The position numbers were made by a program, and so were the translations under genes. Of a DNA stretch of 64,000 bases, positions 9,091-16,986 are shown piece by piece. Within the stretch, counting starts at the first letter, position 1, and every line of letters starts with the position of its first letter. The stretch lies in assembly GCA_046582185.1 (NCBI GenBank), contig JAYGEX010000025.1, positions 62,001 through 126,000 of the forward strand, read 5' to 3'. This DNA comes from GCA-002726655 sp046582185. GTDB taxonomy: Bacteria; Pseudomonadota; Gammaproteobacteria; Pseudomonadales; Azotimanducaceae. The notes below the pieces were generated by a model. That model saw nothing but the letters and a program-made list of their open reading frames with translations, did no database searches and had not been told where the DNA came from.

Positions 9091-9130
9091 ACATACATTT
9101 CCCATTTTTGCTGGGCTTGAAGCATGTTTC

Positions 9131-9181
9131 GGGTAATATAAATTGTGAAAACATCAGTAAATTGGATACTGTATATTACCC
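9131..9181. repeat. Inverted repeat and shared motif inside left island end
   Basis: GGGTAATATA (9131-9140) and TATATTACCC (9172-9181) are a perfect 10-bp inverted repeat. TACTGTATATTACC (9167-9180) also occurs at 14858-14871 inside the right end, and TACTGTATA recurs at 14846-14854. Motifs shared by the two inner ends of an integrated element are consistent with integrase arm-type or excisionase sites. The rest of the 9091-9259 stretch has no gene. Confidence 0.45.
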
Positions 9182-9259
9182 GCGATCCCCCTTTAGTGAT
9201 TCAGCGTATCTTGGCTGCACAGCTGCCACCCTTTAGGGACAAGTGTAGTATTCGCGCGG

Positions 9260-10492
9260 TTAAATATCCGCATCAACCGTTTTCCCGGCTTTGATTACCG
9301 AGAGTCGTGCGTGGTCTTGCAGCACTTGAATATCGTCGATTGGATTGCCATCGACAATAATGAGATCCGCTACCGATCCATCCTCAAGCGTACCCGATCG
9401 ACCGGAGGAATCCATCGCCAGGCCGCCATTTCGCGTTGCACAGATCAAGGCCTCGTTGGGCGTCATACCAAATAACTCTACGAAATATTGCAGATCTTTT
9501 GCGTAAGTACCATGCGGCGCGATGCTGATGCCGTAATCTCCACCGACAACCAATCGAACCCCAGCGGCGCGTAACTTGGCAACGCTTTCAATGGTCGCTT
9601 CGATTTCCATTTCATAACCTTGCTGACGGACCGTTTCTTTGGAGATGCCAAGGCTTTCACACTGTGCAAGATACTGGACTTCCCAGGCGATAGCTGGACC
9701 CACGAATAACCGGTCCCTATTCTCCGCGAGTAATTCAACTGCTTCGTCATCCAGATAGTTGGCATGCCCGATGTAGTCTACCCCTGCATGTACAGCTTGT
9801 TTGACTGCTGCCGCTGATCGCGCATGACACGCCACTTTTAAACGGCGCCGATGGGCTTCATCAACCACAGCGTGAACTTCTTCGTCGGTAAAGGAGAGTT
9901 CCCCGGGAGGATTGACAGGGTTAACAGCCTCACCATCAATGAAGATTTTAACCACATCAACCTGTAACTTACGCTGTTCACGCACCGCCTGCCTGAGCGC
10001 CCAAGGTCCATCTGCAATCTGGCTCAAGCCACCGCTGAAATCGACATTGCTTGCCGTTGCGCCTAAATCACGGCCTGCGGCGAGCAGGCGAGGACCGCTT
10101 ATATGACCCGCATTGATGGCATTGCGCAAGGCAACATCAATAGCGTAGGTGGAGCCAAAACTGATCGCTGAAGTAAAACCGGATTTGAGCATCAGACGGG
10201 CATTTTTCACAGCAATAATGGTCGCTTGCTCAACAGAAGTTGCACCAATCGCAAACGGGCTGGTATCAGCAAATGACAGATGTGCGTGGGTTTCGGTCAT
10301 ACCTGGCATGATAAACCTGCCACCAAGGTCGATAACCTCGGTACCTTCCGGTGTGTGCGGTAAATCCCCGGCAGGACCGGCAAAGCGAATAGTATCGCCG
10401 TAAATCCATACTGCCGCCACATCAATAACGGATTCATCCCTGGCAGTAAACAGCTTAACGTTCGTAAGAACCCGATTTTGATTGATCATCAT
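9260..10492 (-). CDS. Cytosolic amidohydrolase family protein
   Basis: A metal-dependent amidohydrolase of about 410 residues. The ATG at 10492 (MMINQNRVLTN) has AGGA about 9 bases upstream and is preferred over a more distal in-frame start at 10522. Motifs: PGMTETHAHLSF with the HxH pair, VKIFIDG with the bridging Lys, CHARS and IGHANYL with two further metal His, and GGDYG with the catalytic Asp. The ending SVADLIIVDGNPIDDI is typical of imidazolonepropionase-like members. No signal peptide is seen, unlike the amidohydrolase at 6008-7636. It is last of the island gene run; the substrate is not predictable. Confidence 0.82.
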   Translation of the reverse strand: MMINQNRVLTNVKLFTARDESVIDVAAVWIYGDTIRFAGPAGDLPHTPEGTEVIDLGGRFIMPGMTETHAHLSFADTSPFAIGATSVEQATIIAVKNARLMLKSGFTSAISFGSTYAIDVALRNAINAGHISGPRLLAAGRDLGATASNVDFSGGLSQIADGPWALRQAVREQRKLQVDVVKIFIDGEAVNPVNPPGELSFTDEEVHAVVDEAHRRRLKVACHARSAAAVKQAVHAGVDYIGHANYLDDEAVELLAENRDRLFVGPAIAWEVQYLAQCESLGISKETVRQQGYEMEIEATIESVAKLRAAGVRLVVGGDYGISIAPHGTYAKDLQYFVELFGMTPNEALICATRNGGLAMDSSGRSGTLEDGSVADLIIVDGNPIDDIQVLQDHARLSVIKAGKTVDADI

Positions 10493-10528
10493 TTCCTGTC
10501 CTGAGGTATTTGATTCAAGCAACGTCCC

Positions 10529-10876
10529 TTATTCCGCAAAAAACACCTCTTTGGGTTCGCCATTAGCACCGTAAACAGGCTCTCCCCTTTCCACCTGGTA
10601 AGCACGATTGATGCTTTCCTTGATATTCGCACTGCCCAGAAGCTCCACCATCTTTGAATAGTTAGGGTGTTTAAAGTGCGCGGCTAAACTATCGCTATCC
10701 TCCCAGAGTTCATATACCTGAATACGTGTGGGCACAGCTGGATCAGGTGCGAAACAATAATCATGGCAACCAAGTTCTTCTTCCCGGGTCGCCATTTGTA
10801 CGACACGAGTAACATCCACGGCTTGATCCCGGTCGTCCTGGTTTTCAAATTCCAAAGCTGCAACAACAATAATCAT
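10529..10876 (-). CDS. Antibiotic biosynthesis monooxygenase (ABM) domain protein, YgiN-like
   Basis: A 115-residue protein starting MIIVVAALEF from the ATG at 10876, which has GGGAG about 9 bases upstream. A longer frame extends back to 11020 but overlaps the neighbouring gene and lacks family similarity. The compact alpha/beta ferredoxin-like pattern with EELGCHDYCF, RIQVYELWEDSDSLAAHFKH and HPNYSKM is typical of ABM/quinol-monooxygenase proteins. These are cofactor-free oxygenases or heme/quinone-handling enzymes that dimerise. It lies between the NHL and amidohydrolase genes in the island, suggesting a shared degradative pathway. Confidence 0.75.
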   Translation of the reverse strand: MIIVVAALEFENQDDRDQAVDVTRVVQMATREEELGCHDYCFAPDPAVPTRIQVYELWEDSDSLAAHFKHPNYSKMVELLGSANIKESINRAYQVERGEPVYGANGEPKEVFFAE

Positions 10877-10907
10877 GAACTTATCTCCCAAAAATTTATT
10901 GTTCCAA

Positions 10908-11942
10908 TCAAGCGGCAAGGTCCGCCCTGGTCCAGCGACGATGGGACGGGCCTTCCTGACCACGCTTTTCACCTGCGTGCTCCGGATAAACCGACGCCGT
11001 ATATAGGTCACCATGAGCATCCATAGCCAGTTGATGAATATAGATGGCGATGTTTTCGACCGTTTTTATGACCTCACCACTGTCTTCATCAAGAATTACC
11101 AGGTTGCTCATCTTGTCACTTGCGTAAACTTGCTTGTCATAAGTCGCAATGCTGAGTGGGGTAATGTGCGTCCATTCATCAATGTAGTTTCCATCGGCAT
11201 CAAGTCGTTGAATACGATGCACACTGCCTTTCTCCACACGGGTTCTATGTTCAGCGATTTGACCTGGCAGGGTCATATAGTCATGGAAGTTACCGCCACA
11301 AAGATCAGCCACCAGCAGTCGTCCTTGAGAGTCTTGAGCTAATGCATGGGGCGTATTGAAATCAGCCGGACCACGCCCCCAGCTACCCACCGATTTAATG
11401 TATTCGCCCTCTGCCGTAAACCACATTAGCCTTGAATTCCAGTAACCGTCTGCGACGACGATATTGCCGTTGTCTTGTACAACGACGGCCGTGGGGCCGT
11501 TAAAATGATTCTCATCGTCGCCCCATTCTGCAAATGTTCCCAGTGTCAGCAGCAGTTCGCCATCTGGATGGTATTTTTTTACCGTGTGCCCATCGCGATC
11601 TGTCGTCCAGAACATACCGTCCTTTTCGATGTACAAGGTATGTGCGCCGAGGGCAAAACCCCGTTCATCGGATGGGCCCCAAATGCCTAAATATTCACCG
11701 TCACGATTGAACATAGAGATGCTGCTTTTACCCATTTTGGATTTCATGGCGAGTGGGTGCGTCGCCCAGTGTTCTATGTCTCTCGTAAAGAGATAAATTA
11801 CGCCGTTCTTATCAACCGCAATACCAGACCCCATTTCGAACTGCATCCCGGATGGATATTGGGGCCAATTACCTGCTAATTTGTAACCACTTCGCGGATC
11901 AGCATTTTCAGTATTGTTGTCGACATCGTGTGAGGTGCACAT
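10908..11942 (-). CDS. NHL-repeat beta-propeller protein
   Basis: A 344-residue protein made of NHL-type repeats. Recurrent segments include GSGIAVDKNGVIYLFTRD, ALGAHTLYIEKDGMFWTTDR, GPTAVVVQDNGNIVVADGYW and TPHALAQDSQGRLLVADL. The architecture resembles peptidyl-alpha-hydroxyglycine alpha-amidating lyase-like proteins and other six-bladed propellers. No signal peptide is evident at the chosen start, so it is probably cytoplasmic. It lies in the same direction as the other island genes with a short gap to the ABM gene. A catalytic role cannot be claimed without metal-ligand mapping. Confidence 0.72.
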   Translation of the reverse strand: MCTSHDVDNNTENADPRSGYKLAGNWPQYPSGMQFEMGSGIAVDKNGVIYLFTRDIEHWATHPLAMKSKMGKSSISMFNRDGEYLGIWGPSDERGFALGAHTLYIEKDGMFWTTDRDGHTVKKYHPDGELLLTLGTFAEWGDDENHFNGPTAVVVQDNGNIVVADGYWNSRLMWFTAEGEYIKSVGSWGRGPADFNTPHALAQDSQGRLLVADLCGGNFHDYMTLPGQIAEHRTRVEKGSVHRIQRLDADGNYIDEWTHITPLSIATYDKQVYASDKMSNLVILDEDSGEVIKTVENIAIYIHQLAMDAHGDLYTASVYPEHAGEKRGQEGPSHRRWTRADLAA

Positions 11943-12306
11943 AATCTCCCCTTTAACTGGTAGACAGTTGGACGCTTAGCCTCTGCGGCTAAGATTCAAA
12001 CCTCTCATGGTTGTCAGGTTGACCGGTCACATTGGTTTTCAAATATGCCTAGTACAACCCGCGTAATAACAATCATGCCTGACGGTTTTAAATGAAGATA
12101 GCAATTCTAAACGAAATAATGAATCCCTGAATCAGGAGTTATCGTGATATTAGGGATCGAAGCAATCTCAAGTGGCCATGAAAAAGATGTTGTAAAGCTT
12201 CATGAGGCTGTTTATTTTATCGTGCCATCCTGGGTTTCTTTCACCCAAATGGCTCTCCAATATCAAACTTTCAAAAATATACTTCCGCCGCAAAAGGCCA
12301 ACAATA
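11943..12306. other. Intergenic region within the island, no gene seen
   Basis: These 364 bases separate the alcohol dehydrogenase from the NHL gene. Small open frames have no ribosome-binding site or recognisable product. The gap could hold the promoter for the NHL-ABM-amidohydrolase run, but no strong -35/-10 pair stands out. Confidence 0.4.
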
Positions 12307-13329
12307 TCAGCCCCAGGGTGTAACGAGAATTTTTGCATGTTTTTCGGGGTCAGCAAGATCATCAAATGCCTGGGCTACACCAGTCAGATCCGTTGTACCT
12401 GTAATCAGGGGCGCTACATCAAAGGCACCGGAGGATATGTAATTCAGGCTGTGGACAAATTCATCAACAGAATACCCGAGCACATATTGAATGCTCAGTT
12501 CTTTGTTAATGGCGATCAAAGGCCGACTATGATCCGTTTGTAGACAAACGCCAACGACAATAATCCGGGCGTTTTGTGGTGCCTTTAAAAAAATATCATC
12601 GATCATGCCAGGTACGCCAACGCACTCGAAAATAACAACATTCTTGCGTCTCGCAATCGCTTTATGTAAATAAGGCGACTCTACCGCTGGATTGAAAACA
12701 TCATCAGCACCTACAGTCTCAGCAAGCTTGCGGCGTCCGGCCGAATAGTCTGCGGCAATAATGGGCTGTATGCCTTTTTGCTTCAAAGCAATAATAATGG
12801 CAAGCCCAACGGGTCCACAACCCACAACAAGGACCGCATCCTGAGCATTCAGGTTTGCTTTGTTTACAGCGTGATATCCCACTGCCATGGGTTCTGTCAG
12901 TGCTGCAAGTTTGGCGCTAGTGCCATCAGGCACTGGCGTAATCAAGGCTTCAGATAACACCATGTATTCACCAAAACCGCCGGGTATGTTCGGGGAATAG
13001 CCGACAGCCTCAGAAGGCTGACGTAGCAACATCGGCACAGAGCAGATAAGGCTACCAACCACTACGCTTTTTTCGGTAGATGGACCATAGTCGACAATTT
13101 CAGCACAGAATTCATGGCCTAATACAACCGGGTCAAAGGTCGTGAGTTTAAATGCACCACCGGCTTCCCGACTGGTCCTGACAAAATCATTGGTGTGTTT
13201 CGTTGCATGCAAGTCTGAACCGCATATTCCGCAAGCAATCGATTTTACGAGCACCTCACCTTTTTCAGGTATCGGGTCTGGTAATTCGCAGACACTAAGC
13301 TTGCCTCTTTCCATTGTCACAGCGCGCAT
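12307..13329 (-). CDS. Zinc-binding alcohol dehydrogenase family protein
   Basis: A medium-chain dehydrogenase of 340 residues. Catalytic zinc ligands are visible as Cys36 in CGICGSDLHA and the GHEFCAE motif with His72/Glu73. The Rossmann motif is VVGCGPVGLA, followed by an acidic residue after the second strand (AADYS), which suggests NAD rather than NADP. The four-Cys structural-zinc lobe of classical alcohol dehydrogenases is missing; the stretch at about 80-110 has only isolated cysteines. It probably oxidises a secondary alcohol or polyol. It sits directly downstream of the SDR gene in the island and may act in the same pathway. Confidence 0.83.
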   Translation of the reverse strand: MRAVTMERGKLSVCELPDPIPEKGEVLVKSIACGICGSDLHATKHTNDFVRTSREAGGAFKLTTFDPVVLGHEFCAEIVDYGPSTEKSVVVGSLICSVPMLLRQPSEAVGYSPNIPGGFGEYMVLSEALITPVPDGTSAKLAALTEPMAVGYHAVNKANLNAQDAVLVVGCGPVGLAIIIALKQKGIQPIIAADYSAGRRKLAETVGADDVFNPAVESPYLHKAIARRKNVVIFECVGVPGMIDDIFLKAPQNARIIVVGVCLQTDHSRPLIAINKELSIQYVLGYSVDEFVHSLNYISSGAFDVAPLITGTTDLTGVAQAFDDLADPEKHAKILVTPWG

Positions 13330-13371
13330 AATTTTTTATCCTTATTGGGGAAGCTTTGATGAAACTCCTCG

Positions 13372-14223
13372 TTAGATCTTAACCATTCCGCCATCTACCA
13401 TAAGCGTTTGGCCTGTGATGTTCATGGAGTCAGAAGAGACAAGAAAGACTACCGAAAGACCGATGTCTTCGACGGTCTGCTCCCGGCGCAGCGGCGTGCG
13501 ATCAAATACTTCAGGGTAATCGCCGCGAGAAATTCCTTCGAACCAGGTTCGCGCGTCCAACTCTTGATACTGCGGCATCGTTTTAACAATACGTTCAGCA
13601 TTAGCTTTCCACGAATCCGTGTAAACGATACCGGGACAGACAGCATTGACATTGATATTGTAAGGTCCAAGTAATTCTGCCTGTGTTTGGGTATAGTTAA
13701 TTAACGCCGCCTTCATGGCTCCATAAGCCGGGTGCACAAACTGGCGTAACATTTTATCTGACAAGGATGCTCGCCCGGCAATTGATGATATCTGTATCAA
13801 TTTACCAGCACGACGTTCTTTCATATGAGGGATGACTGCTTCTGACATGAGAACCACAGGTTTGAGATTTTGTTCATACAATCCATCCCAGATGGATGCG
13901 GATAACCCCAGTTCGTGATCTTTTGGTTCAAATGCACTTTTTGGACCAGCACCAACATTATTCACCAGGATGTCAATCTTGCCAAACTCGCCTAGTGCCA
14001 GGTCTCGCAACTCAATCATTTTCAAGGGGTCTGTAATATCACCCACAAGCGTCACAACTTCAGCACCTAGCTCTTTAATCGCTTTCGCTGTCGCAGCGGT
14101 TGTGTCTTCAGAAAACGAGTTCACAACCAGTTTCGCCCCTTCAGCAGCCAGGGCAAGAGCGATGCCTCTTCCAATGCCCCTACCTGCGGCCGTGACGATG
14201 GCCACCTGGTTTTTTAATTTCAT
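13372..14223 (-). CDS. Short-chain dehydrogenase/reductase (SDR)
   Basis: The ATG at 14223 has GAGGAG about 8 bases upstream and gives 283 residues. A frame back to 14262 adds 13 unrelated residues. The classical SDR motifs are all present: TAAGRGIGRG cofactor loop, NNVGAG, a catalytic Ser in IQISSIAG, and YGAMK with catalytic Tyr and Lys. The C-terminus MNITGQTLMVDGG is typical of the FabG-like branch. Substrate unknown. It is the first gene of the minus-strand run in the island and ends 42 bases before the alcohol dehydrogenase. Confidence 0.87.
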   Translation of the reverse strand: MKLKNQVAIVTAAGRGIGRGIALALAAEGAKLVVNSFSEDTTAATAKAIKELGAEVVTLVGDITDPLKMIELRDLALGEFGKIDILVNNVGAGPKSAFEPKDHELGLSASIWDGLYEQNLKPVVLMSEAVIPHMKERRAGKLIQISSIAGRASLSDKMLRQFVHPAYGAMKAALINYTQTQAELLGPYNINVNAVCPGIVYTDSWKANAERIVKTMPQYQELDARTWFEGISRGDYPEVFDRTPLRREQTVEDIGLSVVFLVSSDSMNITGQTLMVDGGMVKI

Positions 14224-14352
14224 CGCCCACTCCTCAACTAAGTTTCGTCCCAAACAATACATGCCAGCTTAATAATATCAAACCCAACTCCACTCAATGT
14301 TCATCTCAATGCCATCTACGATGGACAATGCAACAACTGTGACATTTCTTGC

Positions 14353-14768
14353 ATGCCAATTGACAATACGGTGCCGGATGTTGGCAAGGTCACAATGGAG
14401 ATCGCCCATTGCACTGGCATTCGCCCAAGTGACGTACTCAAATTAAAGAGAGGTGACATCGCCTCTAATAATATACATATCGAGAGAACCAAACAGGACA
14501 GATTTAAAGTAAAGAATTTTCGCCTAGACTCCGACGTGCCCTAACCCTCGCAAGTGAACTACCCGGACAACCATTTGCTGGTTGAATTATCAGGAACAGA
14601 TCCGGCAATCAGTATTCTGCCAAGGGATGGCAAGCGAATTGGAAACGCTGGAAAAAGGCATTGCCAGAGCACCAGCGATTCACTTTTGCGGAGATCCGGC
14701 ACAAAGCATTAACCGACGCAAAAGACGACAAACAGCATTTCTCGATGCACAAAGATGCACGAATTTAG
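14353..14768 (+). pseudogene. Tyrosine integrase remnant
   Basis: The first frame gives KVTMEIAHCTGIRPSDVLKL, the box I region of tyrosine recombinases with the catalytic Arg. It stops near 14544. Another frame, readable from after a stop at 14583 to 14768, gives IRNRSGNQYSAKGWQANW and then FTFAEIRHKALTDA, the region with the box II Arg-His pair. The catalytic Tyr end and the N-terminal arm-binding and core-binding domains are not visible. The gene is truncated and frame-broken, hence inactive. It lies 150 bases from intact tRNA-His, where an island integrase is expected. Confidence 0.78.
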
Positions 14769-14914
14769 GCATCTACGACCATGAGAAGCCCATCAGCCCA
14801 TCTCATGATTGAGCACACGATGGCATATAAAGTGCTCACGCAAATTACTGTATAAACTACTGTATATTACCTTTTGGGGGTTTTGTAAGCCGACGCTAAC
14901 TCGACAGACCAGAC

Positions 14915-14967
14915 AAAATGGGGTGAGCGACGGGGTTTGAACCCGCGACCACCGGAATCACAATCCG
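14915..14967 (-). repeat. Proximal attachment-site copy (overlaps tRNA-His 3' end)
   Basis: This copy of the 53-base direct repeat overlaps the 3' part of intact tRNA-His. Identity to 9038-9090 ends exactly in the anticodon stem. Inside the island next to it, TACTGTATA occurs twice (14846-14854 and 14858-14866), the second in the longer motif shared with the left end. Confidence 0.9.
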
Positions 14968-14995
14968 GAGCTCTACCAACTGAGCTACGCCCACC
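14919..14995 (-). tRNA. tRNA-His (GTG)
   Basis: A 77-nucleotide tRNA with the extra 5' G characteristic of tRNA-His opposite discriminator C. The acceptor GTGGGCG pairs with CGCTCAC, the anticodon is GTG in the GGATTGTGATTCC stem-loop, and CCA is encoded. It is the integration target of the island at 9038-14967, and the island end has restored its 3' sequence. Confidence 0.96.
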
Positions 14996-15001
14996 ATTGC
15001 C

Positions 15002-15078
15002 TGGTACGCCCGACAGGAATCGAACCTGTAACCCTCGGCTTAGAAGGCCGATGCTCTATCCGATTGAGCTACGGGCGC
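15002..15078 (-). tRNA. tRNA-Arg (TCT)
   Basis: A 77-nucleotide cloverleaf with acceptor GCGCCCG, anticodon loop CTTCTAA (anticodon TCT), a GGTTCGATTCC T arm and encoded CCA. It is 6 bases upstream of tRNA-His on the same strand, so the tRNAs are surely cotranscribed. Confidence 0.95.
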
Positions 15079-15105
15079 AATTCATTCTTGAAAGGCAAAC
15101 AAAAT

Positions 15106-15182
15106 TGGTCGGGGTAGAGAGATTCGAACTCCCGACATCCTGCTCCCAAAGCAGGCGCGCTACCAGACTGCGCTATACCCCG
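15106..15182 (-). tRNA. tRNA-Pro (TGG)
   Basis: A 77-nucleotide cloverleaf with acceptor CGGGGTA pairing with TACCCCG, anticodon TGG in the CTGCTTTGGGAGCAG stem-loop, and encoded CCA. It is the first tRNA of the Pro-Arg-His run. Confidence 0.95.
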
Positions 15183-15346
15183 ATTTATTTGATAGTTGCA
15201 GACATCACCCAAACCACCAGATAATGTCCCTTACAACTTCTCTCCAATCTGTGTCGATTCGAGAGGAGCGCATTCTACTTAACGAGAGATCGATTCGTCA
15301 ATTGGCTTCTGCTAGTTTTCGCGTCTTTATATGAGAAACCCGCTAA

Positions 15347-16066
15347 ATGAGTCATTTGTTTATATCAGATCTGCATCTGGGTGAAGATCGACGCGATATT
15401 ACTGATAGTTTCCTCAACTTTTTAGAAGAGGAAGTTCCTGGCGCTGAAAAGTTGTACATCCTTGGTGATTTTTTCGAAATTTGGCTAGGCGACGACCATG
15501 ATACCCCCTTCAATCAGGAAATCATCGCTGCCCTGAAGGCTATTACGATCCCCAAGTTTATCATGCACGGCAATCGCGACTTCCTTCTGGGAGAAGAATT
15601 TTGCCGGCAAACAGGTTTTGAGCTGCTCCCGGATCCAAGCGTCATCGATATAGACGGTAAGCCGGTGTTGCTCATGCACGGCGACAGCCTGTGTACACTG
15701 GATCTTGAATACATGGCTGTAAGGAAGATGTTAAGAAATCCTGACGTTCAGAAGGACTTGCTCAGTAAGTCCATTGAAGAACGCGCAGCAATTGCAAAAG
15801 GAGCCCGAACTGAGAGCAAGGCCAATAACAGGGAGAAGGCGTCGGACATCATGGATGTCACACCCGAAGAAGTTGAGAAGGCGATGATTAAACATGGCGT
15901 GCAACTATTTGTGCATGGACATACCCATCGCCCCGCTATCCATGATCTCGATCTATCTGGCAAATTTGCGCAAAGAATTGTTCTCGGCGACTGGGATGAA
16001 CTGGGGTGGTACTTGAAATTGGAAGGGAATAACCAGGATCTGACGTCCTTCCCTATCCAGAAGTAA
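15347..16066 (+). CDS. lpxH: UDP-2,3-diacylglucosamine diphosphatase LpxH
   Basis: LpxH cleaves UDP-2,3-diacylglucosamine to lipid X and UMP, the fourth step of lipid A synthesis, at the inner face of the cytoplasmic membrane. The 239-residue length is normal. Calcineurin-type metallophosphoesterase motifs are all present: SDLHLG (8-12), GDFFEIW, GNRDFL, MHGDS and HGHTHRP. The start is the ATG at 15347. It is divergent from the tRNA-Pro-Arg-His cluster, as seen in Pseudomonas-like genomes where lpxH lies in this neighbourhood. Confidence 0.95.
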   Translation: MSHLFISDLHLGEDRRDITDSFLNFLEEEVPGAEKLYILGDFFEIWLGDDHDTPFNQEIIAALKAITIPKFIMHGNRDFLLGEEFCRQTGFELLPDPSVIDIDGKPVLLMHGDSLCTLDLEYMAVRKMLRNPDVQKDLLSKSIEERAAIAKGARTESKANNREKASDIMDVTPEEVEKAMIKHGVQLFVHGHTHRPAIHDLDLSGKFAQRIVLGDWDELGWYLKLEGNNQDLTSFPIQK

Positions 16067-16155
16067 ATCTTATTTGGCGCCAGTCAATGCCCATCAGCGA
16101 ACAAAAACCACAATTCCTGGACAACAATCCTGGCTAAGCCCAAAGATCTATCTTG

Positions 16156-16752
16156 TTAAGCTATGGGTACGCCGCTGTGAAATCTGAATTGCTCATCTGC
16201 AGATTCTATTAAGCCCTGATCCAGTTCGAGAAAGTGTTGAATACGATCATCGATTGGCTCATCTGAATACTCTCGAGCCATTTTTAGGTAAACACCAAAA
16301 TGTCGCTGCTCGGATTTCAACAATGATTGATAGAAATTAGCCAGCTCATCGTCAAGTACATCGATGACCCTTGAGAAGCGTTCACAACTTCTCGCTTCTA
16401 CCACTGCGCTGACAATAAGAATGTCAACGAGCCTCGCTGGTTCCGATGTGCGTACGCCGTCCCGCAATCCTCCCGCATATCGAGAAGATGAGATGTGAAT
16501 ATAGTCGATCTTGCGCCTACCCAGAATTGTGAGCACCTGCTCAAAATGCCTGAGCTCTTCCCGGGCAAGCTTTGATAGCTGCATCATTAATTTTGGCTTA
16601 TCCACATATCGGGAAGTAAGATTCAAGGCTGTTCCTGCGGCCTTTTTCTCACAATTGGCATGATCAATAAGCAGCGTCGGCAGATGGTGCGGAACCTGTT
16701 CAAGCCAGGAATCAGGCGTTTCACACAACAAAAAACTGTTCACATTCATCAT
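16156..16752 (-). CDS. miaE: tRNA-(ms2io6A)-hydroxylase MiaE-like
   Basis: MiaE is a non-heme diiron monooxygenase that hydroxylates the isopentenyl side chain of ms2i6A37 in tRNA. The ATG at 16752 gives 198 residues; a TTG at 16773 is a weaker alternative. Ferritin-like diiron helices are visible in EELRHFEQV (E-x-x-H) and in AVVEARSCERF plus KSEQRHFGVYL, which supply the second set of Glu/His ligands. It is convergent with lpxH. The family assignment is firm; the precise substrate is inferred. Confidence 0.85.
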   Translation of the reverse strand: MMNVNSFLLCETPDSWLEQVPHHLPTLLIDHANCEKKAAGTALNLTSRYVDKPKLMMQLSKLAREELRHFEQVLTILGRRKIDYIHISSSRYAGGLRDGVRTSEPARLVDILIVSAVVEARSCERFSRVIDVLDDELANFYQSLLKSEQRHFGVYLKMAREYSDEPIDDRIQHFLELDQGLIESADEQFRFHSGVPIA

Positions 16753-16781
16753 CTTACAAACCCGTGGGAGCAATACTCGAC

Positions 16782-16810
16782 TTAACTTATAGCGGCCATT
16801 CTGGTAGAAT
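16782..16810 (+). promoter_or_regulatory. Candidate promoter for acnB
   Basis: TTAACT (16782-16787) and TAGAAT (16805-16810) are spaced by 17 bases, a fair sigma-70 match (4/6 and 5/6). It is about 180 bases upstream of the acnB start in the divergent gap with miaE. Confidence 0.4.
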
Positions 16811-16986
16811 ATGCCCCCTTTAAAAGATGACCAGATAATAGGCTATTGGTAGATACGCCCGGTCAATCCAGTTTATTTTGTATGAACGCAAATGTTCGTA
16901 CAATCAATAAGCCTACAAACAATTATCTACTACGAACAAATGTCAACGAAGAACTTTTGTTCACTAAAAACATTGAGGAATAGCCA

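Larger units (their letters stand above)
9038..14967. mobile_element. Small genomic island integrated at tRNA-His
   Basis: The interval is bounded by direct repeats of 53 bases, 9038-9090 and 14915-14967, with a single mismatch (9059 G, 14936 T). The right copy is the 3' end plus downstream AAAA of intact tRNA-His. The left copy is an isolated fragment in the same orientation. A decayed tyrosine integrase lies next to the intact tRNA, the usual position in tRNA-targeted islands. Cargo: amidohydrolase, ABM monooxygenase, NHL-repeat protein, Zn alcohol dehydrogenase and SDR, all minus strand. The decayed integrase implies the island is now fixed. Related genomes have tRNA-His next to tRNA-Leu, so the DNA at 4550-9037 is also extra and could be an older insertion. 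Confidence 0.85.

Noticed and set aside
9038..9114. A second tRNA-His gene
   Set aside because: Only the 3' part matches; the sequence diverges in the anticodon stem and no 5' half, D arm or acceptor partner is present.
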